Positions 34,007-46,538 are shown, counted from the stretch's first letter. The stretch is DNA of 64,000 nucleotides from Paratinospora sagittata (GCA_035771175.1 CM069593.1:39836741-39900740); one strand, 5' to 3'. A program made the numbers and translations. The notes: a model not told the origin generated them from the sequence alone.

Positions 34007-35423
34007 TGATAGAGAAAATTTAAATTCGCAAGTGAACAAATTTATCAAGTTGTAAAACCGAGGTGAGTCGGGTATCGTATCCACAGGGAAAAGTAATTTT
34101 ACTGAAATAAATGCCCAATAAAACTTTGGGGGAAAAACAATGATTAGAAACTCTAGAGGATTAATTTCACTATGTTGTCACTTATGGTTTTTAAAAGATC
34201 ATGCAAATCATTTAATCATGGAATTATAAATCATGGATCATAAATCAATCAAACCCCTCTTCCAAGTGATAGTTCAATTACCTATGCCTAACACATTAAT
34301 TTCCTTTCCCAAGTGATAAACCAATGTATTAGACATGCATTAAGGTTTGGGATCCATTTTTAAGTGATTTCCAAAGCAATTGTAGGTTTCCCAACACGAT
34401 ACAATTACGTTCGGTCGCAATTTCCCTAATCCAATTCAATATCCCCTCTCCCGAGTGATAGATACCAAATCTACGATCATACAAAAAGTGGCCAACAATT
34501 TGTAAGCATTAAGGATTGGAAATTGCAAATAAATCCACAAATCAATAAAGAACAAATATATATTATTCAAACCATAAGATCCAACATAGATCAATTAAAC
34601 CTCTAGATTATAAGTTTAGCACATATTCGTAATCATGGATACAAGAATAAAAAGATATAAAACTACGGAAATAATCATTACAAGCACAAAGAGAAGAAAA
34701 CTAAGTCAAAAACCCTCTTCAATGGTGGTAAATCTCTTTTCTTCTCTTGGTTTCTTCAAATCTCTCGTTGCTTTTTGTTCTTTTCTTCTTGCCACCTCTT
34801 CTTCCTCTCGAAAAACCCTAAAAATCTATTTATCATACGCCCCCTAAGTCATCCAATATCTATTAGAAAACTTCCTAAATTCAGAAGTGTTGCTAAAAAG
34901 TAATTAAAATTATTGGCGTCGCGAGTAGCGCCGCGACGCCCCGAACATTATTTTTTTAGTCTTTTGGGGCCGCGCCCAGATACTCATTTGTGTGTTCAGT
35001 TGTGGACTTAGCCATTTTTTCTGTTCCTCATCGACTTCCTTATTGTGGACTTAGCCATTTTTTCTTGCACACTTCTTGTACATATTTTTAACTTCTTTTG
35101 AACATCAATTTAGCCTTGATTCAACCCAATTTTGACTCCTTATTTACTTACAAAACAAATCAAAAGCAAGTGTAAATTCCAAGCAATTAATCAAAGAATA
35201 AACTACAATGAAATATACTCAAAACATATTACTTTTATGATATTAACATGTATCAATAAGTCATTTATTCATGATAAAAACCTATCAATACCTAAGATAA
35301 AGCCTAAATGCATCTAAAACAACTAAGTATATTAATCAAGCAAAAACACCTAAAAACTAATCGAATGAACACAAAAATCTATCAAATTAAGATGCAAACT
35401 AACTATTAAAACTCAACTTATCA
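34007..35423 (-). mobile_element. 3' LTR of Athila element (1,417 bp)
   Basis: On the minus strand it runs TGATAAGTTGAG...TTTTCTCTATCA. It holds the uninterrupted sequence AATGTATTAGACATGCATTAA at about 34325-34345, the pre-insertion state of the site where the 5' LTR carries the solo LTR. The short frame at 34635-34847 is LTR sequence, not a gene. Confidence 0.9.
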
Positions 35424-36927
35424 AATTCCCCCAAACTTAGACTTTGATCGTCCCGAGCAAAGAGAAAAATGAAAGTAAACAAATAGACTCTTCACATGTT
35501 CCAAAATGAACAAAAATTTGACTTGTACAAATGGGTTCTCATGATCTCAAAGAAAGCATCCATTCCACACAACACGACTCAAGGAAAACTTTGAAAGTTT
35601 AAACTTGTTGTCTAGAATTTCAATTTGCAAAGCAATGCATTCTCTTCTATCCTAATTAACAAACAAGCACAAAAAATTATTCACATGGCCACTCATAAAT
35701 TATACAGACCAATGCAAGCAAGATAAGAATATAATCTCAACCAAACAAAACATGAACTTCATATGCTTGCTTTTCACATTTCTCTCCACTAATGTAGGAC
35801 TCACACCAATTAAGATCAATAGGACTTTGTTAGTTTGTAGCGTAAGGCTAAGGTTAAGGGTTTGATAACATGGATAAAATGCAGCTCAATACACCCAAAA
35901 CATCATTTATACATAGCACCTTTAAACATCTCATGCTTTACAGAATGAATCATCACATCAGCCTTTGCATACCCCCAAACTTATTTAATTCATTCATTGA
36001 TGAAGACTATACTTTTTCTTTTCATTATTTTTCTTCTTCATCTTTCTTTTTCTTCTTTTTACACCTTTTGAACTTTTTCTCATCACCTTCACATACATTC
36101 TCATTCCATAGCACATTTACACATAAATTCTCATGAAAAACAACCCAACCCATTATAATTCATTTACTTCAAAGATTTAAGGGTGCAAGGGAGAAAAACA
36201 AGAAAATTTCAATGAAAGGCCTTGGAAAATCATTTTAGGTGACAAAGAGCAGTATATAAAGCTCAAAATGGGATAACTAGGGGTAGTACACAGCTAGGTG
36301 GGTTTTATGTCTCATATTGTCCGAAGATGGCCAACATCATATCTCACATGGTGTGATTCCTAGGATTTCGCCTTGAGAAGAGATCAAGCAAATTCTAGAG
36401 TTCAATTTGAAAAGTAAGATTCAATGAAGCTTAACTTGCAAAATCTCAATTTAAATAGCAAGTGGAACTCATGATCATAATTTTATACTCAAAAGTCAAC
36501 AAAAATTTCTAATAAGCATGGCAAAACAAATCAAGCACACAGACTTAAGAGTACTTTCTAATTTTTCACTGGTCATGTTCAAAACCTAGTGCTAGTCTTT
36601 TCATAAACCATCCATACAAGATCAAATCAAATCAAATCAACTTTCATTAGGGAATATGGATTTATTCATGATCTATACTTATTAAAAACAAAAATTCCAC
36701 TAAAGACACTAGAAGTCAAACTCTCCCCCAAACTTATAGTTGGCATTGTCTTCAATGCAAAAACGTGCACACAAGAAAACAATATAAGAGGAAGGTAACG
36801 ATACTCCCCTAACCCACGAGGATAAAAGTCTCCCAAAATGCTTCTCTTTCTCTTAATAGCGCCGAGGACCCCCAAACTTGAAAGGGACAAAAATGAATTT
36901 CATTAGTGGAAGTCAAAAACTCAATTT
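35424..36927 (-). other. Athila 3' non-coding region with four polypurine-tract-like motifs
   Basis: No supportable gene and no recognisable env-like frame. The motif CCCCCAAACTT (minus strand AAGTTTGGGGG) occurs at 35428, 35972, 36725 and 36869. The first, adjacent to the LTR, is the likely plus-strand primer; the others may be secondary tracts. The remainder is AT-rich. Confidence 0.6.
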
Positions 36928-38240
36928 CTATACTACAATGACTAAAAATAAAAATAGAAACATAGACAAAAATTGGTTGGGTTGTCTCCCAACAAGCGCT
37001 TCTTTATAGTCATTAGCTAGACTCTCTCTTTTCTCGCTCATGATGGTTGATGAAGGGGTAGCTTCTCCATGCTTGGATCCAATGCTTGATAGTAGTGCTT
37101 CACCCTTTGCCCTGTTCACTTGAAATAATCGACCACCATCTTGGCTTTGTAGCTCTATAGCTCCATAGGGGAAAACTTTTGTGACCATAAATGGCCAGGA
37201 CCACCTAGACTTCAACTTTCTGGGAAAAAGCCTCAATCTTGAATTGTAGAAGAGAACTTGTTGACCCTGAAGGAACTCTTTCATCAAGATATGCTTGTCA
37301 CGCCAACCCTTGGTTGTTTCCTTGTAGATCTTAGCATTCTCAAAGGCATCTTGTTTAAACTCATCCATTTCATTGAGTTGAAGTAATCTTCGCTCTCCAC
37401 AAGCCTTCATATCAAAATTCAACTTTCTTATTGCCCAATAAACATGATGCTCCAACTCACATGGGAAATGACAAGACTTCCCAAAGACAAGTTTAAAAGG
37501 AGACATTCCAATGGGTGTTTTGTATGAAGTGCGGTATGCCCATAGAGCATCATCAAGCTTCAATGCCCAATCTTTCCTATTAGTACTCACAGTCTTCTCC
37601 AAAATTCTTTTCACTTCCCAATTAGAGACCTCGGCTTGTCCATTAGACTGTGGATGATAGGCCAAAGTGACCTTATGCTTGACTCATACTTAGAAAGTAG
37701 AGCTTTGAAAAGCTTGTTGCAAAAATGGGAGCCTTCATCACTTATGATAGCTCTTTGAGTACCAAATCTTGTGAAAATGTTCTTCTGAAGGAATTTCAGT
37801 ACAACACGAGCATCATTTGTGGTAGTAGTAACAGCTTCAACCCACTTTGACACATAATCAACTGCCAACAAAATATATAACTTGCCATTAGAGGATGGGA
37901 AAGGTCCCATGAAATCAATGCCCCACACATCAAATAACTCAACCTCAACAAAAGTCTCATGGGCATCTCATCACGTTTGGAAATATTCCCTTGTCTTTGG
38001 CACTGATCACATGACTTCACAAACACATAACTATCCTTGAACAAGTTTGGCCAATAAAATCTAGTTTGCAAGACTTTGTACACAGTTCTTTGGTGACCAA
38101 AATGACCACCATACAAGGAAGAGTGACAATCTCTGGGTATGGCTTGAACTTTACTTTCTGGCATACATCTTTGGATAACTTGATCATTGCACCTCTTGTA
38201 TAAGAACGGCTCATCCCACATAAAAAATCTAGCATCATGG
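36928..38240 (-). pseudogene. Athila integrase, frameshifted
   Basis: From right to left: the N-terminal zinc-binding region (CHSSLYGGHFG ... VFVKSCDQCQRQGN), the catalytic core with first Asp in [10 protein letters not shown] and second Asp in [11 protein letters not shown], then a frame change near 37660 and the third acidic residue region [18 protein letters not shown]. The C-terminal part follows ([41 protein letters not shown]). The enzyme would join element cDNA to the chromosome. The catalytic residues survive, but frame breaks near 37930 and 37660 preclude an intact protein. Confidence 0.85.
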
Positions 38241-38257
38241 AGGAACTTCTTCTTCTT

Positions 38258-38756
38258 CTAAGCTAAGGACATATCTGGAGGTAAGATGCCACTAGCCATA
38301 AAATTGACAAAATCTACATACCAAAGAAGCTTCTCACTCAGGGCATACAACTGTTCATCACAAAATGCTTCTTTAATAAGCCCCACATCATCTTTTGATT
38401 GTGTCTGTAGCCTTGAGAGGTGATCAGCTACCACATTTTCACTTCCCTTCTTATTCCTGATATCAAGATCAAACTCCTGAAGAAGGAGAATCCATCTAAT
38501 CAATCTAGGCTTGGCTCAGTCTTAGCAAATAAGTAACGAATGGTTGCATGATCTGTGTAGACAATGACCTTGGAACCAACAAGATAAGGCCTGAACTTAT
38601 CATAGGCATATACCACTGCCAATAATTCCTTTTCTGTGGTGGTGTAATTTCTTTGAGCCTCATCCAACATTCTACTCGTATAATTATGGCTTTGAAGATT
38701 TTATCTCGCCTCTGACCCAACACAGTTCCAACTGCATAATCACTGGCATCACACAT
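38258..38756 (-). pseudogene. Athila RNase H, frameshifted
   Basis: It starts at CDASDYAVGTVLGQR, which includes the first active-site Asp, then loses the frame. It ends with WILLLQEFDLDIRNKKGSENVVADHLSRL, the usual C-terminal end leading into integrase. A frame break lies near 38505-38520. Confidence 0.8.
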
Positions 38757-38774
38757 TAACTCAAATGACTCTGT

Positions 38775-39602
38775 CTAGTTTGGCACTATCATGATGGAAG
38801 CTGAAATGAGAGCTTTCTTCAAGTGATCAAAAGCTTGTACACATGTTTTATCAAACCTAAATGCCACATCCTTTTCCAAAAGATTACAGAGAGGCTTAGT
38901 AATCTTGGAGAAGTCCTTGATAAATCGTCTATAAAACCCAGCATGTCCAAGAAAGCTTCTTATACCCTTGACATTAATTGGATGGATGAGTTTCTCAATT
39001 GCCACAATCTTCGCTCTGTCTGCTTCCAACCCTTTGGAAGAAACTCTATGGCCCAAAACAATTCCTTCTTGTACCATAAAGTGGCATTTTTCCCAATTCA
39101 ACACAAGGTTTTTCTCCTCACATTTTTGTAACACAAGTGAAAGGTTCCTCAAACAATGATCAAAAGAAGACCCAAAAATAGAAAAGTCATCCATGAAGAC
39201 TTCCATCACATCTTCTATCAAATCAGCAAATATGGCCATCATGCACCTCTAAAAAGTGGCTGGAGCATTACATAACCCAAAAGGCATCCTCCTAAAGGCA
39301 AAAGTGTCATAGGGGCGTGTGAATGTAATCTTCTCCTGGTCCTCCAGAGTAATGGCAATCTGATTATATCCAGAATATCCATCAAGGAAACAGTAATACT
39401 CAAATCTTGCCAAGCGGTCCAGCATTTGATTAATGCATGGCAATGGAAAATGATCTTTTTTGGTGACCTTATTCAGTTTTCTGTAGTTAATGCACACTCT
39501 CCAACCAGTAACAATACGTGAAGAGATCATTTCATCTTTTTGATTCTTGATCATTGTGATTCCTCATTTCTTAGGGACAACATGTATAGGGCTTACCATT
39601 GC
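38775..39602 (-). pseudogene. Athila reverse transcriptase
   Basis: Two open pieces cover most of RT: 39249-39554 with CINYRKLNKVTKKDHFPLP, LDGYSGYNQIAI and MPFGLCNAPATF; and 38775-39242 with catalytic FMDD (plus-strand 39186-39197), NLVLNWEKCHFMV and the thumb/connection IRSFLGHAGFYRRFIKDFS. A single stop lies between them (39243-39248). The enzyme would copy element RNA to cDNA. Confidence 0.88.
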
Positions 39603-40311
39603 TCAGTCAGATATGGCATAGATGATGTCTGCCTTGAGCCATTTTAGTATCTCAGCTTTTACCACTTCTTTCATTGCAGGATTCAACCTCCTTTGATGTT
39701 CTACTATGGCCATGTATGCGTCTTCCATGAGTATCTTGTGCATGCAAATAGATGGACTGATCCCCTTTATGTCTGCAATTGTCCATCCAATAGCTGATTT
39801 GTGCTTCCTTAGGTGATGTCTCCTTTTTAACCTCCTGAATGCACCTCGCAACAATGTCGACTTTATTACAATTGTCCTTCTCATCTAGAAACTTGAATGA
39901 CTCGTAGAGGTTGAACATCACCTCTTTATCATTCACTCTGAGTGTGAGTTCTCCCTTCTGAACATCAATAAGGGCTCTTCTAGTTGCAAGGAATGGCCTC
40001 CCCAAAATGAGAGGAATCTCATCATCTTCCTCCATGTCAAGAACCACAAAATCCACTGGGACGATAAACTTATCAACCTTCACAAGAACATCTTGTATCA
40101 CTCCCCTAGGATATGTCATGGATCTGTCAGCTAGTTGGAGTGATATAGTTGTGGGCTTCACCTCCCCAATATTGAGTTTCCTAAAAAAAGACAAGGGTAT
40201 AAGGTTAATACTGGCACTTGGATCACACAATACTTTATCAAAAGAAGAACTACCAATAATGCATGGAATAGTAAAACTCCTTGGATCTTTTAATTTCTGA
40301 GGTAGCTTCTT
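39603..40311 (-). pseudogene. Athila protease and linker to RT
   Basis: It begins in frame right after the gag stop with KKLPQKLKDPRSFTIPC. The retropepsin site reads CDPSASIN rather than the usual D-(L)-GAS, so the key Gly is lost. VDKFIVPVDFVVLDMEEDDE and PLILGRPFLATRRALID follow, then a linker to RT in a second frame (39603-39884) containing the RRLNPAMKEVVKAEILK motif. Confidence 0.8.
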
Positions 40312-42193
40312 TTAGAGGATCGCAGTGCATTCTTCTCCCAACTTCACAGTTTCAAACTCTACCAACTTCCTCCTCTTGCTCATCACATCCTTCATAAATT
40401 TGGCATAGTTGGGCATATGCTCCAAGGCATCTACAAAAGGAATATTGATGTGAATTCTTTTGAAAATATCTAAAAAATTTGTAAATTGCTCATCTAATTT
40501 CTTTTTCTGAAATCTTTGAGGAAATGGAATATAAGTTTTCAAAATATGAGGGTTATCAGAGAAAGTGATCCTCCCTGGAACAAAGTCTTCTTTCATAGGT
40601 GCCTTGCTCTTTGTTTTCCTTTTCTCCTCATCTTTTTTTTCTTTGGATGCTTAGTTTTCCTTCTCAGATAAGGACTCTTCCTCAGCAACTTGTGTAGAAG
40701 TAGGAGTGGTTGTAAATGTACTCGCTGGATTGGAATGTTCAACCTCTCTACCACTTCTCAAATTTATGGTTTTGCATTGCCCTCTTGGATTAATCTCTGT
40801 ATTGCCTGAAAAAGTGTTGTTGCTCTGTTGTGCACTCATTTGTGCATCCACTTGCCCAACTCGAGTCTCCAGATTCTTAACAGAGGCACCCAAGTTGCTC
40901 ACTTGAGTTATCATTTGACTCATGGAACTCATTTGATTGGCCATGTGAGCAGACAATTCATCCAACTTTGTTTCATTCTTGGAGAACCTCTTGTTTGAAT
41001 CATTCAAAAAAGTAGTCATTGCTTCTTCAAGACTTGATTTCTTCTCTTGAACTTGCCCTTGTGAGTTAAACCCCGGTGGTGGTTGCAACACATTTCTATT
41101 GTTGGAGTAGGAAACATTTTCATGATTCCTAACTCCTGGATGATACTGATTTGGCACTTGATTGCCAAATTGGTTCCCTCTGTAGTTGTCGTGGTTCCCT
41201 CTATAATTGTACAATTTTTTATTCACAAGCTGTACTTGCTCTTCTTGACCACCAAAACTTTGAGGAACTGAACTTGCAGCAGCAATGGATGCTATGGAAG
41301 ATGCAAGACCTCCTTATAGAGTGGAAACCTTGTCAAATAAAGCTACCATGTGATACAGCATACTAGCCATCTGTGCAGACAAAGAGGTCATTTGATAAAC
41401 CTCATGTAAACCAACTATTTTCATGATCAATGCCTTCTCACTTGAATGCTCATATGTATTGGAGGCCATCTCTTCAATCAACATCAATGCTTCATTTGTT
41501 GTCTACCCTAATAGTGTACCTCCTGATGCAGCATCAACCAATGACCTTGTAGATAAGGTCAAGGCATTGTAGAACATCTGAATCTGCAACCACTCTTGGT
41601 ATCTATGTTGAGGACATCTTCTCAAGAGGTCTTTAAATCTCTCTCACGCCTCATATAAAGATTCAGACTCCAGTTGTCTGAATTGACTGATCTCTGCTCT
41701 CAATTGTGAAATCCTTGTAGGTGTGAAGAATTTCTGAAGAAACTTTTGAAGCATCTCTTCCTATGTGTTTATGCTCCCTAGCAGTAGAGATTGAAGCCAT
41801 GATCTTTCCTTGTCCCTTAGTGAAAAGGGGAACAGTCTCAGTCTTATTTGCTATTCTGGGACTCTATTGATCTTAACTGTGTCACACATCTCTAAGAAGG
41901 TGTTGATGTGGACCGTTGGATCTTCTTGAGGTACTCCCGCAAACTAGTGTTGTACTACTAGTGATCAAAGAAGGCTTCAACTCAAAGTTGTTAGCATTGA
42001 TAGGTAGCCTTGCAATCCCATTGTAGTTATTGTTCACCACTTGCTTGAAGTAATCCCTCAAAGGTAACTGGTCGTTCCCTTCAGCCATGGTTTCTGGTTG
42101 CGTTACTGCTCTTATATCTCTTCTCAGTCTACCAAGTGTTCTCTCAATCTCCCGATCAAGAGGTGTGATTTTTGCACTTCTCACTCGTCTCAT
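40312..42193 (-). pseudogene. Athila gag, frameshifted
   Basis: The ATG at 42193 opens MRRVRSAKITPLDREIERTL, homologous to the intact gag at 24053-25819. The frame breaks near 41930. The capsid part is readable between 41880 and 41280 with stops. The Asn/Tyr-rich and coiled-coil part is open at 40651-41226, and the C-terminal signature (GRITFSDNPHILKTYIPFPQ, INIPFVDALEHMPNYAKFM) is open at 40312-40596. It ends with TAA at 40312-40314, exactly where the other Athila has TAG. Confidence 0.85.
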
Positions 42194-42320
42194 GAACCAG
42201 TGAAACCTAACACAAAAAAAAGAATAACAAACTCAGAAAAATAAAAAAAAATAAAAAAATACCTAAATTAAGATTAAAATCAATTTGCAATGATATTAAT
42301 AATAGTAAAATTGACACTCT

Positions 42321-42338
42321 TCCCCGGCAACGGCGCCA
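42321..42338 (-). other. Primer binding site, tRNA-Asp type
   Basis: The minus strand reads TGGCGCCGTTGCCGGGGA, the primer site I recall as typical of Athila/Tat elements. It sits 6 bp inside the 5' LTR. Confidence 0.9.
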
Positions 42339-42766
42339 AAAACTTGATAGAGAAAATTTAAATTCACAAGTGAACAAATTTATCAAGCTGTAAAACCAAG
42401 GTGAGTCGGGTATCGTATCCACAGTGAAAAGTAATTTTACTGAAATAAATGCCCAATACTACTATGAGATTAATTTTATTTAGGTGATAAAAAGGATGAT
42501 TTAATGTGCTTGAATTAAAACAAACAAAATTAAAGTAAATCAATGCAAATTAAACTAAATTGAGGGAAAAACAATGATTAGAAACTCTAGAGGATTAATT
42601 TCACTATGTTGTCACTTATGGTTTTCAAAAGATCATGCAAATCATTTAATCACGGAATTATAAATCATGGATCATAAATCAATCAAACCCCTCTTCCAAG
42701 TGATAATTCAATTACCTATGCCTAACACATTAATTATCTTCCCAAGTGATAAACCAATGTATTAGA

Positions 42767-44212
42767 TGTGACACCTCGCCCGGACGCGCCTAAACCGGAG
42801 GTACACTCGCGGACGGGGCGCGCATTTGGAATAATAACAATGGTAACAACAGAGTGCACAACGGAAAATATAAAATAGTACAAATCTGATTTCATTTAAT
42901 TCAGAATATAATTTGTACAAGAAATGATCAAGGGAACATACTCACCAAAATTCCCAATGAATAATACAAAGGGTACAAAATGTGGGCCCCATAAACCTGC
43001 ACCCAATCCACCCTAATTTTCTGTGAAAAATTGGATAATAATGGAGTGAGCTTAACGCGCTAAGTGGGTAAAATAGTTCGTGAGTATAACAATTAATAAA
43101 GCATACTTCAATATCAAATATCTTAAATACACAAAAGAGCATCATAATCAATTAATATGTATGTATGCATGACACCGTCTCGTAATGGTTTGATGAACGT
43201 ACATCGCCTGAGTTCACGTACAGATGTCCTTCCCTAGGCGTAGCCAGGTTCTCACTGTACGTCCCTCCTCAAGAACAATGCTCTGGATTCACGTACTGAT
43301 GTCCCTCCCCAGGCGTAGCCGGGTTCTCATTGTACGTCCCTCTCCAGAGAAATATAATGAATAGCGAGCAATGCTCCTAACTATTCTATGAGTCATGAAC
43401 CACATACATCCTAGGTGGTGATATGTATGATGCCAATGCATGGACTGGTCTGGTTTACTGGTCTGGTCTTTTCTTGACATTTGGACTGACTTTGGCAACG
43501 TCTAGTGATCCTATCAGAGTTGGTATCACGACGTGCAAGGTTAGGACATTCAGTATTGCTTGTATAAGCTGATAGCTTTCAATAAGACCAACTAGATCAG
43601 TCCCGAGTTGAGAGGTGAGACACAAGGTCTGCTTAAATACCAATCGCCTAGAGCAGCCCGCTGCCTCCCGTTCACTATTTAAAGTTACTGAGGACAAGAC
43701 CAAGTCTAGTTGAGCCAGATTGACCACAAATCCGGCATTATAATAGTGTAATACATGAATTCCAAATATACAGGCATAAGTGCGACAATATAAACATTAT
43801 ATGACATAATGCAGTGTAAATGAACAGTAGACATAATAATAATTGAATGTAAACTTTAATAAAAGTTATAAAACACACAAACCTATGTTTCGTTCCCCAC
43901 CTTCAGATAAGAACTTCTTCTTTTTCAGATCTGGCGCTTTCCTCCGGACAGAACTTCGTTGTATCGCATCGAGAGTCTTAAACAGAGAGTCTCAAACAGA
44001 CAAGAACTCAGAATGAGTGAAAAGAGGAGGAAAAATCACTAAAGAATGTGATTTGGTGTGAGAAAATGAGGAGGAGAGGGCTCCTTATATAAGAAAATTG
44101 GCGCCTGAACGTTCGGGCGGGTGCCCGAACGTTCAGGCGTCCTACCTGTACGTCCGGGCATTTCTGCCAAAACGAATTTTTTTTTTTTTTTTGTGAAATA
44201 TAGGGTAATACA
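42767..44212 (-). mobile_element. Solo LTR (1,446 bp), perfect target duplication TTAGA
   Basis: Plus-strand ends are TGTGACACC and GGTAATACA. Identical TTAGA flanks lie at 42762-42766 and 44213-44217. The empty site is preserved in the 3' LTR of the host element near 34335. Same family as 18560-19964 and 27667-31599, in the opposite orientation. Confidence 0.96.
44084..44139 (-). promoter_or_regulatory. LTR promoter: perfect 17-bp-arm palindrome next to TATA box
   Basis: Arms 44102-44118 (CGCCTGAACGTTCGGGC) and 44123-44139 are exact inverted repeats with a 4-nt spacer. On the minus strand TATATAAG (plus 44084-44091) lies ten bases downstream. The half-site TGAACGTTC is itself palindromic. 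Confidence 0.6.
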
Positions 44213-45424
44213 TTAGACATGCATTAAGGTTTGGGATCCATTTTTAAGTGATTTCCAAAGCAATTGTAGGTTTTTCAACACGATACAATTACCCTCGATC
44301 GCAATTTCCTTAATCCAATTCAATATCCCTTCTCCCGAGTAATAGATACCAAATCTAAGATCATACAAAAAGTGGCCAACAACTTGTAAGCATTAAAGAT
44401 CGAAAATTGCAAATAAATCCACAAATCAATAAAGAACAAATATATATTATTCAAACCATAAGATCCAACATAGATCAATTAAACCTCTAGATTAGAAGTT
44501 TAGCACATATTCGTAATCATGGATACAAGAATAAAAAGATATAAAACTACGGAAATTAGCATTACAAGCACAAAGAGAAGAAAACTAAGTCAGAAACCCT
44601 CTTCAATGGTTGTAAGTCTCCTTTCTTCTTTTGATTTCTTCAAATCTCCCGTTGCTTTTTGTTCTTTTCTTCTTGCCTCCTCTTCTTCCTCTCGAAAAAC
44701 CCTAAAAATCCATCTATCATACGCCTCCTAAGTTGTCCAATTTAATCCGGAAGTGTTGCTATAAAAGCAATTAAAATTACTGGCGCAGCAAGTGCGGCCG
44801 CGACGCCCCGATTGTAACTTTCCTGCACCCCGAGTGGCTCCGCGGCGCTGTGTTAAGGGTTCCTGGGCATTACAGCGCCCAAAGACTCGTTTGTGTGTTC
44901 AGTTGTGGACTTAGCCATTTTTTCTGCTCCACATCGACTTCCTTATTGTCGACTTAACCAATTTTCTTCCACTTCTTGCACACTTCTTGTACATGTTTTG
45001 CACATGTTTTTAACTTCTTTTGAACATCAATTTAGCCTTGATTCAACCCATTTTGGACTCCTTATTTACCTACAAAACAAGTCAAAAACAAGTGTAAATT
45101 CCAAGCAATTAATCAAAGAATAAACTACAATGAAATATACTCAAAACATATGACTTCTATGATATTATCATGTATCAATAAGTCATTTATTCATGATAAA
45201 AACCTATCAATACCTAAGATAAAGCCTAAATGCATCTAAAACAACTAAGTATATTAATCAAGCAAAAACACCTAAAAACTAACCGAATGAACACAAAAAT
45301 CTATCAAATTAAGATGCAAACTAACTATTAAAAATCAACGTAACAGACACAACAAAATTGGAAGATACTAAATAAAACATGGAAGTAAGAAAACCCACGA
45401 CCTTGTGTGAAAAGAAACATCTGG

Positions 45425-45870
45425 GGAAAGTTGAATTACTAAATGACTTGGCAAGAGTTTGAGTCATTGTTCATTGATGAGTACTTCCTTGGTGCAGTAA
45501 AGAGGCAGAGGCGCCAGGAGTTTACCAGACTCTACTAGTGCAGCATGACAGTGCGAGAATATGGCATCAAGTTCAATGAATTATCGGTATATTCTCTCTC
45601 CACTATCTCAACGGAGCAAGATAAGGCTGAGAAATTCTCTAATGGCCTTCGTCCAAACATTAGACAAGCCCTGTCGATCTTGGATCACAAGAATTACAGG
45701 GAGTCATTCGACAAGGCCATGAACTTTGAGCAGGAGAAAACTGAGCAGAAGCAGAGAAAGAATAGGGGAAAATGGCCTGCAACGTTTTCCCCACTGAACA
45801 CTTAGCAGGGCAACAAGAAGAAGCCCTACTATAATCAAAAGCCCAACAACAAGAAGAAGCCCTACTATAA
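45425..45870 (+). pseudogene. Tekay-type gag fragment
   Basis: The frame reads TWQEFESLFIDEYFLGAVKRQ, a stop, then the open piece 45545-45805 with MTVREYGIKFNELSVYS, GLRPNIRQALSILDHKNYRE and a Lys/Gln-rich end. This is the C-terminal half of a retrotransposon gag capsid. Its N-terminus is lost at the Athila insertion or by deletion, and repeated KKKPYY-type codons follow to 45870. Confidence 0.75.
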
Positions 45871-46538
45871 TGGAGAAATGAGAACTTCTACTCATTCATT
45901 TCTTCGATTTGCTCGACATATGTGAAATTGGATGGATTTGGATGATGTTTGGAGGAATTTGAGATTTCTGGGATTGAAAAATTACGTGGCTTTTGATGTT
46001 TAATAATGTTTTTGAGTGAATGAATGGTGGAAATGTGTTTAGAGCGTGTAAAATATGTTGGAAACATGGTTTGAGTTAGAGGAGATGATCAAACCTTGTT
46101 TCAACTGAAGCAGTTGAGGATTTGATCATTTTCCAGGATGGTTTTGTATGGTTTAGTTTGAATTTAGTTCCATTGTGGTGATTACAGCTTTTAGTTAAAA
46201 AATTGGTTGAAATTGGTGTGGGCAATTGAAGTGGATGTGAGTTGCTTGTGTAGGTACTGGGTGATCAAGAGTGATAAAAAGACAAAAAACCTGGTTATTA
46301 TGAGTATTCTCTAACCTTGGTATCTATGTATGACGTTGTATATTTATGAATGGATTTCTGAAATGATAAGAATGTTGTTTATTATTTGCATTGTTGTCTT
46401 CAAACCATGAAATGATTTTAGAAATGGAGCATATAAGTCAGACAATCCGATTACTAATTCTTTATACGATACTTTATTTACCCGTACATATACTCATACA
46501 AACAAACGTAAGAGAATAAGGCTTTTAATGCTAAACCT
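45871..46538. repeat. LTR-like scrap and leader sequence; no gene
   Basis: The stretch 46290-46360 (TTATTATGAGTATTCTCTAAC...TATGTATGACGTTGTA) resembles 10910-10950 in the solo LTR at 9367, so part of this is plus-oriented LTR. 46440-46538 is the minus-strand leader beyond the primer site at 46539-46551. Confidence 0.45.

Larger units (their letters stand above)
34007..45345 (-). mobile_element. Complete Athila-type LTR retrotransposon with near-matching target duplications
   Basis: Minus strand. Order: 5' LTR (42345-45345, containing a nested solo LTR), tRNA-Asp-type primer site (42321-42338), gag, protease, RT, RNase H, integrase, a 1.5-kb non-coding 3' region, polypurine tract (35424-35440), 3' LTR (34007-35423). 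Flanking pentamers are GAAAC (34002-34006) and GACAC (45346-45350), 4 of 5 identical. Net length without the nested LTR is about 9.9 kb. The two LTRs differ by a ~105-bp block present in the 5' LTR (about 42457-42560) and absent from the 3' LTR, plus scattered changes, so insertion is not very recent. Confidence 0.92.
42345..45345 (-). mobile_element. 5' LTR of Athila element, split by nested solo LTR
   Basis: On the minus strand it runs TGTTACGTTGATTTTTAATAG...TTCTCTATCA. It is collinear with 34007-35423 on either side of the insertion at 42767-44212. The ends are slightly diverged (TGTTACG versus TGATAAG). Confidence 0.88.

Noticed and set aside
34635..34847. Open frame repeated at 44519-44731
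   Set aside because: The two copies are simply the two LTRs of one Athila element; no protein domain.
35870..36136. 88-residue open frame in the Athila 3' region, considered as an env-like relic
   Set aside because: Phe/Ser-rich low-complexity peptide, antisense to the element, no signal or membrane pattern typical of env-like products.
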